This document shows, in pieces, positions 1 to 7,300 of a stretch of 10,101 nt of DNA. This DNA comes from Pavlovales sp. CCMP2436. Taxonomy: Eukaryota; Haptophyta; Pavlovophyceae; Pavlovales. Within the stretch, counting starts at the first letter, position 1. Each line of letters begins with the position of its first letter. The stretch spans positions 31,772 to 41,872 of the forward strand of contig MU631654.1 in the NCBI GenBank assembly GCA_026770615.1. The letters are read 5' to 3'. The position numbers and the translations under genes are program-made. The notes under the pieces are model-generated. The model did not search any database, was not told the DNA's origin, and saw only the letters and a list, made by a program, of their open reading frames with translations.

Positions 1-2356
1 ATAGCGAGCCGTAAGACCACGTCGCCGCACCTGATTTTAAAGTCCTGTTTTTTTTGTTTTTTTTGTTCATGTTATTGTCATTATAAATCAGAGGAATAAG
101 ATACATAATAGCAATTTCGATGAATTACCGGGTGGGGCAGCACGTCGAACACGGACACGGCCTCGATGGCGCCAGAGGAGGAGTCCGGGAGAGGGAGTCC
201 GGGGGAAAGAGTCCGGGAATGTGGCTGGTTCGCGTCCGCCGGATCGGCCCAGCGGACGCCGAGCGTGCGGCTCTTGCTGTCCAGCCACTTGATCACGCCG
301 AGACGCGGCGCGGACCCGGAATGCACGTCTGCCTCAGAGGCTGGCTGTAGGAAAAGCGGGTCGTCCGCCTTTTGCAAAACGAATTCTGTGCAAGAAGAGG
401 GGGGGGTTTCAGGAAGGGCAGGCGGGTCCTCTAGCTTGCCACTTGCTCCGAGTGAAGAGCTGAGCAAGCACGCGCTCACTCAAGGGGGGGGGGTTTAGAT
501 GACGACAAGGGGATGACGACGGTACCCCAATGCGCGGAAAAGGTCCTATGCCAACAGCTAACAGTGTGTACGTAAAAAGAACTATTATTAAAAAAGTGTG
601 TACAGGGTGCACCCAGTGGAGTCCGGGAGATCGTTTCCGGGGCCGGACGTTTTATTGCGCGCACACCCGAGCAAACCAAAACCAGGTCCGGCCAAAGGGG
701 TAGCATACCGGACATAGCAAGGGGTGGAAGGGGCAGCACAGCAGACACAGCACTCACCAATGCAACAAAGGCGTAGACTCGCTCGCAGTGGTGTACTCTA
801 ATAATATAATAATACATAAAACATACTATATAATACATAATATAGAATACAACGTGTACTCTAATAATATAATAATACATAAAACATACTATATAATATA
901 GAATACAACATGTACTCTAATAATATAATAAAACATAAAACATACTATATAATACATAATATAGAATACAACATGTGCGATATAGCACTCTCATCTGGAA
1001 AACTGGCGCGCGACTTTTAGACTCGCGGAATAAAATGGGCAGATCGCCAGTTTCCCAGATGAACTCACCCTCTGGCCAGAAGTCGTTCGCGCCGAGGTGG
1101 TACGCGGGCACCAGCGCCGTAGCACGCAAGCTCCGCTGGACCCGCCCATCCTGCCAGTGCACATCCACGAGCGTGTGGGTGCGCACCACCTCCACGCAGT
1201 TGGCAGTCGACCCGCGCAGCCTCCTGGGCCTCTGCTGCGCGGGAAGCGCTCCCGTCAGAGTGGCCGCAGTGGCCGGCTGCGGCGGGCCCGGCGTCCACGG
1301 CTCGTCGTCCGCCTGAGCCCGCAGCCGCGCCGAGGCCTCTCGCACCTCGTCAGTCCAGCCGAGCAGATCAGGTCCGCCGTAGCCGCGGTCGCCCACCTGC
1401 CACCAATTGTCCATGAAGACGGCAAGCGGCTGCAGCTCCGCTGGCTTCACAAACTCGGGCGGCTGCGGCTGTGGCGCGTCGTTGCGAAGCACCTCGCCCC
1501 CTTGCTGCGTTGCGATCCACCGCATCGCCACCTGCGCACGCCGCCGGCACGCGTAGAGCGTCGATGCAGGGGCGGGAGGCGCAGGAGGGAGGGGGTTTGA
1601 TGTGAGCGCACGAGGGGTGATGGGTGCATCCAGCGAATTCACCACTGCAGGCGCAAACGCAAGTGCAGCACGCACCCGGCACGGGGCAACGGAGCTCACG
1701 ACGGCGATCTGGTCCACGTATTGCCGCCTGAACCTCCCAGACAGCCACTTCCCCCGGCGCAGCACGCTGGCGCGCGCCTTGACCAGCTGCGAGGGGAAGA
1801 ATGGATTGTGCTCGTCGAATGACTCGAGGACGGCAGTCACGTCGTCAGCATGGACACGCACGAGCTTGCACTCCGCTCCGTCGCCATATTTAATCACCAC
1901 GTTCTCCAGGCACTCCTCCACACGCCCGAGCCAGCCACCGTGGACGGCATAGGTACCTGGGCGCCACGGCTTGATGTGGGCCAGCAACGGGGAGGGCACA
2001 AACTGACGCACCTCGCCCGTGTGCAGGCGCAAGTCGAGCGCGAGCGATATCCCGACCACCGTGCCGCTCTGCGCCTGGACGCCGCTCCCCGGCATGACGA
2101 TGTCGCCCTGCACGAACGCGCGGTCCACGACACGCAGCGAGCCCACCTTCTCGACCTCGGGCTTGCCGGAAGCGAGCCAGCGCACGGTCGCGCTCCCCTC
2201 CTCCAGCTCCATATTGTCGTCGCTCTCGAGGTCTGACTCCTCTTCGTCCGACTGGCCGCCCACGCGGCTCACGATGCCAGCCACGTCCCCGCGCAAGTCG
2301 CTCACCACGACGTCCTCTGGGAAAACGGCCCGTGCGGCGCGTACGACCGGCGGCAT
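1..2356 (-). CDS. UBE2O/PHO2-family E2/E3 hybrid ubiquitin-conjugating enzyme, N-terminal part, three exons, runs off the left edge
   Basis: The model is exons 2356-1069, 385-129 and 44-1, with 529 residues visible. UBE2O in animals and PHO2/UBC24 in plants are large enzymes that carry repeated SH3-like modules before a C-terminal UBC fold. They ubiquitinate substrates without a separate E3. Seen here: module 1 near residues 11-60, followed by an acidic run (DEEESDLESDD). Module 2 near 76-130 has VVDRAFVQGDIV and SGTVVGISLALDLRL. Next come GGWLGRVEECLENVVIKYGD (140-159), RGKWLSGRFRR (201-211) and VDVHWQDG (397-404). After splicing follow RLGVIKWLDSKSRTLGVRW, EAVSVFDVLPHP and DFKIRCGDVVLRL. 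Order and spacing match the family. Both exon joins restore family motifs (FWPEEFV and LPHPDF). The UBC domain with its catalytic cysteine should lie beyond position 1, so activity cannot be judged. The start ATG at 2356 is the first in-frame ATG before conserved sequence. An upstream coding exon is possible. Confidence 0.9.
45..128 (-). other. Intron 2 of the UBE2O-like gene (84 bp, GT-AG)
   Basis: The donor GTAATT is at 128-123 and the acceptor CAG at 47-45. Splicing is phase 0 and joins LPHP to DFKIRCGDVV, a continuation expected in UBE2O proteins (SVYD..HPDF...D.V.R). The stretch before the acceptor is two A8 runs separated by C, instead of a pyrimidine tract. A short intron with an A-rich 3' end is odd but is supported by the restored protein. 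Confidence 0.8.
181..217. repeat. 14-bp-period triple repeat inside UBE2O exon 2
   Basis: GAGTCCGGG occurs at 181, 195 and 209, exactly 14 bp apart, inside the exon. Read on the minus strand it encodes a Ser/Pro/Leu stretch (RTLSPGLPLPDSSS) in the loop between the GVIKWLD strand and the EAVSVFDVLPHP strand, where family members vary. The period is not a multiple of three, but three units (42 bp) keep the frame. The 12-mer GAGTCCGGGAGA recurs exactly at 619-630 in intron 1. Confidence 0.75.
386..1068 (-). other. Intron 1 of the UBE2O-like gene (683 bp, GT-AG)
   Basis: The donor GTGAGT lies at 1068-1063, directly after GAG G. The acceptor CAG lies at 388-386 behind a good pyrimidine tract (C-run plus CTCTTCTTGCACAG). 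Splicing is phase 1 (G|AA = Glu) and yields the family motif FWPEEFV. Without splicing, the frame runs on into a Tyr/Ile-rich nonsense tail that ends at 917. The intron holds an AT-rich minisatellite (791-972) and poly-G/poly-C runs (plus strand 484-493). Its other stretches show no coding signal. Confidence 0.85.
791..972. repeat. AT-rich minisatellite, three copies of about 63 bp, in intron 1
   Basis: The units are 791-853 (63 bp), 854-909 (56 bp) and 910-972 (63 bp). Each begins with (g/a)tgtactctaataata and ends with tagaatacaac. The middle copy lacks 7 bp near its end, and the third differs by a few bases (for example ataaaacat for ataatacat). Minus-strand translation gives only a Tyr/Ile repeat, which is a by-product. 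Confidence 0.9.
2295..2345 (-). repeat. Inverted repeat, arm 1 (inside UBE2O exon 1)
   Basis: These 51 bp encode RAARAVFPEDVVVSDL, the start of the first SH3-like module. They recur in reverse orientation at 3749-3799 with two C/T differences. Flanking sequence beyond the 51 bp does not match clearly. Confidence 0.9.
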
Positions 2357-2717
2357 CGCTCTGGTCGTACAAAATTCGCGATTTTTCACCGGAGCAACCA
2401 CCAGGCAGCTGGTGCCATTCGGTCGCCGGCTGTCAAATGGGCCTCGAAAATTGGGAGAAAGGGCTCTTTTCTTGACTTTTTGTGGGGAGCGTATAAGCTG
2501 GTGAGTTCTATAATTTGTGTCTCCTGTTTGGGTTTGGAGAATGAGATCGCCTGTGAGGAGGCCGGCTGCTTGATGTTCGTAAGGGTAATATAATTGGTTC
2601 ACTTCTAACCAGCTCCCCACTTCGGCGTAGCGCGTAGGAGCCTGTGTCGGAGCGCTTAGATCAGCCTGACTTGAACTTGAAACGTACCGCCAGCCCGAAC
2701 CCCCCTACATTAATATA
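2357..2717. other. 5' flank of the UBE2O-like gene
   Basis: This lies immediately upstream of the proposed start ATG and probably contains its promoter and 5' UTR. An open frame continues upstream of the ATG to 2620 but shows no family similarity and starts with GTG, so it is left out of the protein. The only candidate elements are two exact 14-bp copies of TAATATAATTGGTT at 2586-2599 and 2711-2724. On the gene's strand these read AACCAATTATATTA, combining a CCAAT-like and a TATA-like string. A promoter role is a guess. Confidence 0.4.
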
Positions 2718-2724
2718 ATTGGTT
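2586..2724. repeat. Two direct copies of TAATATAATTGGTT
   Basis: Exact 14-bp copies occur at 2586-2599 and 2711-2724, 125 bp apart, upstream of the UBE2O-like gene. They may be promoter elements or small target or repeat edges. Nothing else in the window distinguishes these options. Confidence 0.6.
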
Positions 2725-2917
2725 GTTGGAGTGGTTCTGATTGCTATTGCTGTCCCTGACCCAGACTTGATGTTGGAAGGTTTAAAGTCATTGTACATCG
2801 TGTATCTCCCTTGGTTTCGTGGATCAATGCGTAGATTAGCTTTACAACTATTTAATCATGTTCCGTCGAAGAGTCCCGGACTTTCCATTTCCCCCGTTCC
2901 TATTCGGGACTACTAAA
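2718..2917 (+). other. AT-richer open stretch of unknown origin
   Basis: A plus-strand frame is open for about 65 codons to TAA at 2914-2916. It reads roughly GVVLIAIAVPDPDLMLEG and then a Leu/Ile-rich segment, with mostly A/T-ending codons, unlike the GC-rich neighbours. It has no good ATG start and no family that I recognise. It could be a fragment of an AT-rich mobile element or organelle DNA, or chance. I do not call it a gene. Confidence 0.2.
2871..2911. repeat. Short inverted repeat AGTCCCG...CGGGACT
   Basis: Seven-base arms at 2871-2877 and 2905-2911 are exact reverse complements with 27 bases between. It sits just before a stronger hairpin at 2918-2941. No function is visible. Confidence 0.5.
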
Positions 2918-2941
2918 TAGTACTACTTTTTTGTAGTACTA
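2918..2941. repeat. Perfect hairpin, 9-bp stem and T6 loop
   Basis: TAGTACTAC (2918-2926), TTTTTT (2927-2932) and GTAGTACTA (2933-2941) form a perfect stem-loop. The same GTAGTAC core recurs in the hairpin at 3176-3206. The pair could mark the ends of a small non-autonomous element (about 2918-3206), but no target duplication was found. Confidence 0.7.
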
Positions 2942-3175
2942 CTTCTCTGCTTCGCGTAGAGAAAGCCGTGAGCCGACGGATTCCCGACGCCGGCGGGAGA
3001 CTTCAGCGCCAGGCCCTGGTGGACGAGGACAAGGATCCTGAGTTAGGTGAGCGTGCGGAGTTTGGACGATCCGCGCCGCGCGCGCCGCTTACGTCGCGCG
3101 CCAACTTCCAGTGGGACTGCCTCCCTCCATGCACGCAGCGCGGCAACAGCGGCCAGCTCCTCGCCTGCCCTCCAT
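2942..3175. other. GC-rich spacer between two GTAGTAC hairpins, no gene called
   Basis: Several frames are open here because the stretch is GC-rich. One plus-strand frame ends in a charged segment (QALVDEDKDPEL) directly before a good-looking donor TTAG|GTGAGC at 3046/3047. That would suit the end of an exon, but I found no start, no convincing partner exon and no family similarity. Confidence 0.2.
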
Positions 3176-3206
3176 GTACTACATCTATCTTCCGTAGGTG
3201 TAGTAC
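3176..3206. repeat. Hairpin with 12-bp stem, GTACTACATCTA / TAGGTGTAGTAC
   Basis: The arms at 3176-3187 and 3195-3206 are reverse complements except for one T/G pair, with a 7-base loop. It shares the GTAGTAC core with the hairpin at 2918-2941. Confidence 0.65.
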
Positions 3207-3322
3207 TCGCAACCCCACGCTCAACACACGTGCGTGCGAAGGCTCTAGAAATCAAAAAAGCACTGCGCTGAATTTTACGCGTCAAAACATACATAAAAAA
3301 AGAAAGAGCCCGCCACAGGCGT

Positions 3323-3350
3323 GGGGGGTCCAGGGGGTGAAGCCCCCCGG
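3323..3350. repeat. GC-rich palindrome, GGGGG TGAAG CCCCC stem
   Basis: A 5-bp G/C stem (3333-3337 and 3343-3347) with loop TGAAG is preceded by a second G-run (GGGGGGTCC, 3323-3331). The C-run can pair with either G-run. The stretch looks like a dispersed GC-rich repeat or a transcript-end structure. Its origin is not known to me. Confidence 0.45.
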
Positions 3351-3610
3351 TTCATAGCTAAGAAGTCGATCGATGCTACACTCCAAGGCCGGCAACATGC
3401 ACATTTTTGAATCCCGCCCACCGACGCAGGATCCTTTTCGGAACATGTACCACAACGGCACAGACTACAATATAATTTATTCCGCTCTCGTCCTCTCGTC
3501 AGGGGAGCGACTCGATCCGGCTTGCGATATTCAAAATCAACCTTCAAGTACATACTGTAGCTCCTTTTTCTCCTTTTCTCGCAAAACTCCTCTCCTCCGT
3601 GCATGCTGTG

Positions 3611-3748
3611 ATGGCCCGTGGCGGCGCCGACGTCCACGAGCTGTGCACCGCGCTCTCTACCCGCGCGGGCAAAGCTCGGTTCTTCCACACCCTTCCGAGC
3701 GCGGATGCACTGGAGGTCTTCAGCACGAAGCACACATCTGCCGAGCTT
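3611..3748 (+). other. Possible gene fragment: ATG-started frame cut by the UBE2O fragment
   Basis: A pyrimidine-rich leader (about 3550-3597) precedes ATG at 3611 (GTGATGG). The frame reads MARGGADVHELC, then TRAGKARFFHTLPSADALEV, then TKHTSAEL, and meets the inverted UBE2O fragment at 3749. Beyond this it becomes an Arg-rich shadow frame ending near 3826. The first 46 residues look protein-like, but I recognise no family. It may be a truncated 5' exon or chance. Confidence 0.25.
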
Positions 3749-3799
3749 CGTACGCGCCGCACGGGCCGTTTTCCTAGAGGACGTCGTGGTGAGCGATTT
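3749..3799 (+). repeat. Inverted repeat, arm 2: stray fragment of UBE2O exon 1
   Basis: 49 of 51 bases match the reverse complement of 2295-2345. In the matching frame it reads RAARAVFLEDVVVSDF, with Pro to Leu and Leu to Phe changes. The match ends abruptly, so this is a fragment and not a second gene. It lies about 160 bp from the copia insertion site. Confidence 0.85.
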
Positions 3800-3955
3800 C
3801 AATCGATCACAAGGGACCAACTGTAAGCCGCATTATCAATCTGATTGAATACTGGCTATCCCCATGCCGTGAGGTCTACGGCGATGTGTGGTGACCCTAG
3901 GTCCCCGCCGTGCGGTTCATCGGCTACAGGTGACTCTTTGATATAAATGCGAGCA
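3800..3955. other. Spacer left of the copia insertion
   Basis: No gene is seen. The pre-insertion host sequence continues from 3960 directly to 9225. A string TACAG|GTGACT near 3928-3938 resembles a plus-strand splice donor, so an upstream exon of the gene at 9627 could lie here. Nothing else supports that. Confidence 0.3.
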
Positions 3956-3960
3956 TATTC
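3956..3960. repeat. Left target site duplication, TATTC
   Basis: TATTC at 3956-3960 equals TATTC at 9220-9224, directly outside the two LTR ends. Five bases is the usual Ty1/copia duplication length and fixes the ends of the element. Confidence 0.92.
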
Positions 3961-4172
3961 TATTGGTGTTACTCCGCACACGCGGCGTTTACTCGCGCCG
4001 TTGCCTGGCGCGCGAGGTGCTCAAAGAGCAGCAAGCAGCGAAACTCGATGTACTCGTCAACTGATAAAAAAGGAACCGACTCAAGGTAATCAAATAGAAC
4101 TGAGATAAGTTCCTTGTTATCTTAAGCTGTTGGTGTTTTGGCAGGTGCTTGGTGTTTCGTCAGGTGCGAACA
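3961..4172 (-). repeat. 3' LTR of the copia element (212 bp)
   Basis: It is identical to the 5' LTR except at 3962 (A for G), 3989 and 3990 (TT for GC) and 4153 (T for C). The 3962 change turns the terminal TG (plus-strand reading) into TA, damaging the conserved end that integrase recognises. Confidence 0.95.
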
Positions 4173-4180
4173 CCCCCCAC
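4173..4180 (-). other. Polypurine tract (PPT)
   Basis: On the minus strand GTGGGGGG lies directly before the 3' LTR, the expected site for priming plus-strand DNA synthesis. It is short but correctly placed. Confidence 0.7.
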
Positions 4181-4195
4181 GAACGCATCTCGCGC

Positions 4196-7100
4196 TCACT
4201 CGTTGATGCCAGCGAACATGAGGACGCTCACATGACGTTGGAACACAGCTACCGGAGTAGGCTTGGTGCAGATGTAGTTGAGATCAGTGTGAACCTTGGG
4301 CACCTTTACGATGCCGGTCTGCTGCGCCAGGCGGATGTAGTGCCATCGCACCTCAATGTGTTTGCTGCGCTTTAGTGCACTGGATTCTCAACCAATTGAA
4401 TCGTGTCCTGGTTGTCCTCGAAGACCTCGGTCGGGTTGGGGTCCTCGCGGCGAAGGAAGGCAACGACGGTGCGGAGGTAACTGATCTCGCGCGCGCACTC
4501 CGCGAGTGCGATATACTCACTCTCACACGTACTCAACGCGACAATCGACTGCAGGCCACTGTGCCACGCGATCGGGGTGCCGTTGTACAACACAACGTAC
4601 CCGCTCGTAGAACGGCGCCCCACCTCGTCCGCGGCCTAGTCAGCGTCAGCATAGGTAGACAGGCTCGGGTGTATGGGGTCACCCGCGTACCGAAAGAGCA
4701 GCCCAAGCGACACGGTGCCGCTCAGACCGCTCAGATACCGCAGGACGCGCCGCGCGGCCATCATGTCGCACACGCGGGGCACGGACATACGCCGCGCCAA
4801 CATGTTGACCGCGTGCGCGAGGTCGAGCCGCGCCGTCGTGCTTGCGTACATGGTCGCGCCGGTGATCTGCTGGTAAAGCTGCGTGTCAGCTCTATTCAAC
4901 AGCGTCTCGTCAGGCTCCTCTCCGCGATGCTCGTCCTTGCTCGCTCTGGGCGAGGAAGCAGGGCGGCAGTCGGTAATGCCGAAGCGCTCGAGCACGCCGC
5001 GCACATACTGCGCGAGGTGCATGAAGATCCCGTCGGGCCGGCTCTCAAATTGCGCGCCCAAAAATCGCTCGAAGCTGGCCGCCATCTTGATCTCAAAGTG
5101 AGTGCCAAAGGGACGCCACTAGTTTCTTGACGGCGTCCAGGATCCGAGGTCAGGTTGAGCACGATCCAGTCGTCCACAAAGACGCCGCCAATGAGGTACT
5201 CGCCCTTGCCGACTTCCTTGACGTATTTACAGGAAGCGGCGGCACAGACCTTGAAGCCACGTTCGAGTAGTCGCCTCTCCTGCTCCTGGTACCAGGACCG
5301 CCCTGACTGTCGCAATCCTGGTAGACCACGTTTGACCTCGCCCATGACCTTGAATCCAGGTGGTGCTGTGCGCTCAGGTGAGTAGCCCTCGGGCAGCGAG
5401 ATGAAAACGTTGTCATCAATAAGATCGGCAGAGAGGTAGGCATCGCTCACATCGCCCGAGCTCAGGACGGTCATGGGCGACGGATGGTCTCGAAGCTGAG
5501 CACCCTTGAGCGACGCGCCAACGGCTACAAGAAGACGAACTTGTTCGCCGCGGATCGTCGGGGCGAACGTCTGGTCAAAGTCGATGCAATGCCTCTGCAA
5601 GTTGCCAAGCGCCACAGCGCGCGCCTTCCACTTGGTGACCTGATCCTGCTCGTCCGTCTTGGGTTGAAACACCCACTGCATCGGGATGACGCGTTTGCTG
5701 CTCGGCACGATGGTCTCGCGCCAGAAGCCCTGCTCTCGGTGCATCTGCAGATGGTCCTGTGTGGACTGCCGCCACTCGGCTTCTTGCGGCGACGCCATGG
5801 CCTGGCGGTAGCTGCGTGGCACACTGACTGCCTCTCCCTTGAAGTAAGCAGCGTTGCCAGCGCGCGCCGAGGTCGTTGCTGATCGTCGGGCCCGGTCACG
5901 CCGCTGCGGGTCGTACGCCAGGCTCATCAATGGCTCGTCGTTCTGCTCTATGACGTCCTCTTGACCGTCAACTTGCTCGTCTCGTTCTCGTTCTCGTTCT
6001 TGCTCGTCTCGTTGGTGCTCTTTCTCGTCTCGTACTCGTTGATCTCGGGTGTCAGGCGTGACAGGTGTGTCACGCGTGACTGGCGTGCCAGGCGTGACAG
6101 ACTTACCAGTTGTGACAGACGGTGGTGTGGCAGAAGTAACAGGCAAAGACTGGTGCAACCCCCCCTGAGCCTCTGGCTCCACCTCCTGCCACAAATGGGG
6201 TGTGCGCATACCCGTTCGAAGCACCTCTCGCTCGTCGACTCGAATGTCGCGCGCTAGCACGACTGCGCCGCTGTCTAGCAGCACGACGCAGCCCATAGCG
6301 CGACGATGGGTGCCCTGCCATTGGAAACCGTAGCCCGCGTAGACGAGCACGCGGCCTCGCTCAGCTGGCAGCCCGAACGTGCCTTGGATGGCAGCCTCGG
6401 ACCCGAGTCGAAGGTGGGAACACGGAGCGCCAAACATCATGATGTGGCGGAGGCTCGGACGCACCCGGTAGAACAGCTCGTGCGGTGTGACGGCTCGGTC
6501 AGTGATCCGACGCAGCGCCGTCAGGTTCTTGCCAATTGCCGTATGAAGCATCGCCCAGGGCCAAAACCGTGGACGCGGACCGGCCATCGCAAGACGCGCG
6601 CGCGTGCCCGCGACAAGCGACTTGACATTGGCCTCGGCGATGCCGTTGCTTGCAGGAGAGTGAGGACTGGTTGTGACGTTGATCACCAGCCCAGCCTTGA
6701 GCAAAGTTGCCTGCACGGCCGTGCTGTTGAACTCGCGCGCGCCATCACAGTGCACGTATCGGATGGTCAGCTCGCCGCCAGTGAAGAAGTTGGCGCCCAA
6801 GGTCATGGCGTACTCGGCGATCAGGTTGACAAACTCGTCTCGGGATTTGCAGAAGAGGACCAAGCAGTGGGAGGAGTACCCGTCAATGAAGACGGCGCAG
6901 TGTTTGTAGCCCACCTTGTTGTTGTCCGCTGTCCACAGCACGTCCAGGTTGGAGGCGCTCATGAAGTCCACGTTAGTGACTTGCCCAAGATGCTCGCCTC
7001 GGTAGAGCGCGTAGGTGTGGGGTTCTCGTTGTTGTGTGGCCAACGACAGCGTCGTCAACGGCGCCATCTCCGGCTCGCTAGACTGCATGTCGTCAGTCGC

Positions 7101-7300
7101 GCGACTCGTTCTCAAGAGCGTCCACCTGTCCGCTGTGCTCAAACGCAGCGACCACACCGCCATATATCGCGGAGAAGGCTGGGGTACGCCTCCACGCGGC
7201 GGCGTGGCCGCACCTAGTTTCCCGAGGCAGGCTGCGGAGATGGGCTGGGGCGCGGCTTGTGCTGCGCCTTGCGGCTGGAGGCAGCGCGGGTCGCGTGCGC
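4196..7300 (-). pseudogene. pol: Copia integrase, reverse transcriptase and RNase H region, broken
   Basis: One frame runs to 4896 with its first ATG at 7163; the start of the domain above this is uncertain. Integrase core residues (counted from the ATG at 7163) are Asp66 (TNVDF), Asp140 (VHCDGAREF) and Glu177 (SNGIAEANV), a DDE set with copia-like spacing. A charged hinge (about 6060-5930) follows. RT has IPMQWVFQPK, SGDVSDAYLSADL and the active-site FVDDW (FVDD at 5180-5169). Two small frameshifts near 5145 and 5111 then move it into the frame starting FEIKMAASFERFLG. RNase H shows YADAD, an in-frame TAG at 4638-4636 where the family has Trp, then RRSTSGY and ALSTCESEYIAL. A frameshift near 4372-4376 precedes the C-terminal KHIEVRWHYIR, ending at TGA 4198-4196. 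The His residues of the usual N-terminal HHCC zinc domain are not recognisable. Confidence 0.92.

Noticed and set aside
476..880. Minus-strand 134-codon open frame
   Set aside because: It lies inside intron 1 and is built from minisatellite units. It has no recognisable domain.
791..972. CRISPR-like array
   Set aside because: The repeats are contiguous with no unique spacers, and the context is a eukaryotic intron.
917..1062. Unspliced C-terminal tail of the UBE2O-like frame, rich in Tyr/Leu/Cys
   Set aside because: It begins exactly at a GTGAGT donor, runs into the AT minisatellite, and has no family similarity. It is intron read-through.
2357..2620. N-terminal extension of the UBE2O-like protein
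   Set aside because: It starts at GTG and shows no family similarity. ATG 2356 directly precedes conserved sequence. An upstream exon remains possible but is unsupported.
2968..3046. Possible plus-strand exon ending in QALVDEDKDPEL before GTGAGC
   Set aside because: The donor is good, but no start, acceptor partner or family match was found.
3275..3820. Minus-strand 181-codon open frame
   Set aside because: It crosses the GC palindrome and the antisense of the UBE2O fragment, has no domain, and no initiation context.
6205..6220. GTTCGAA string resembling a tRNA T-loop
   Set aside because: It lies in integrase/hinge coding sequence, and no cloverleaf can be drawn around it.
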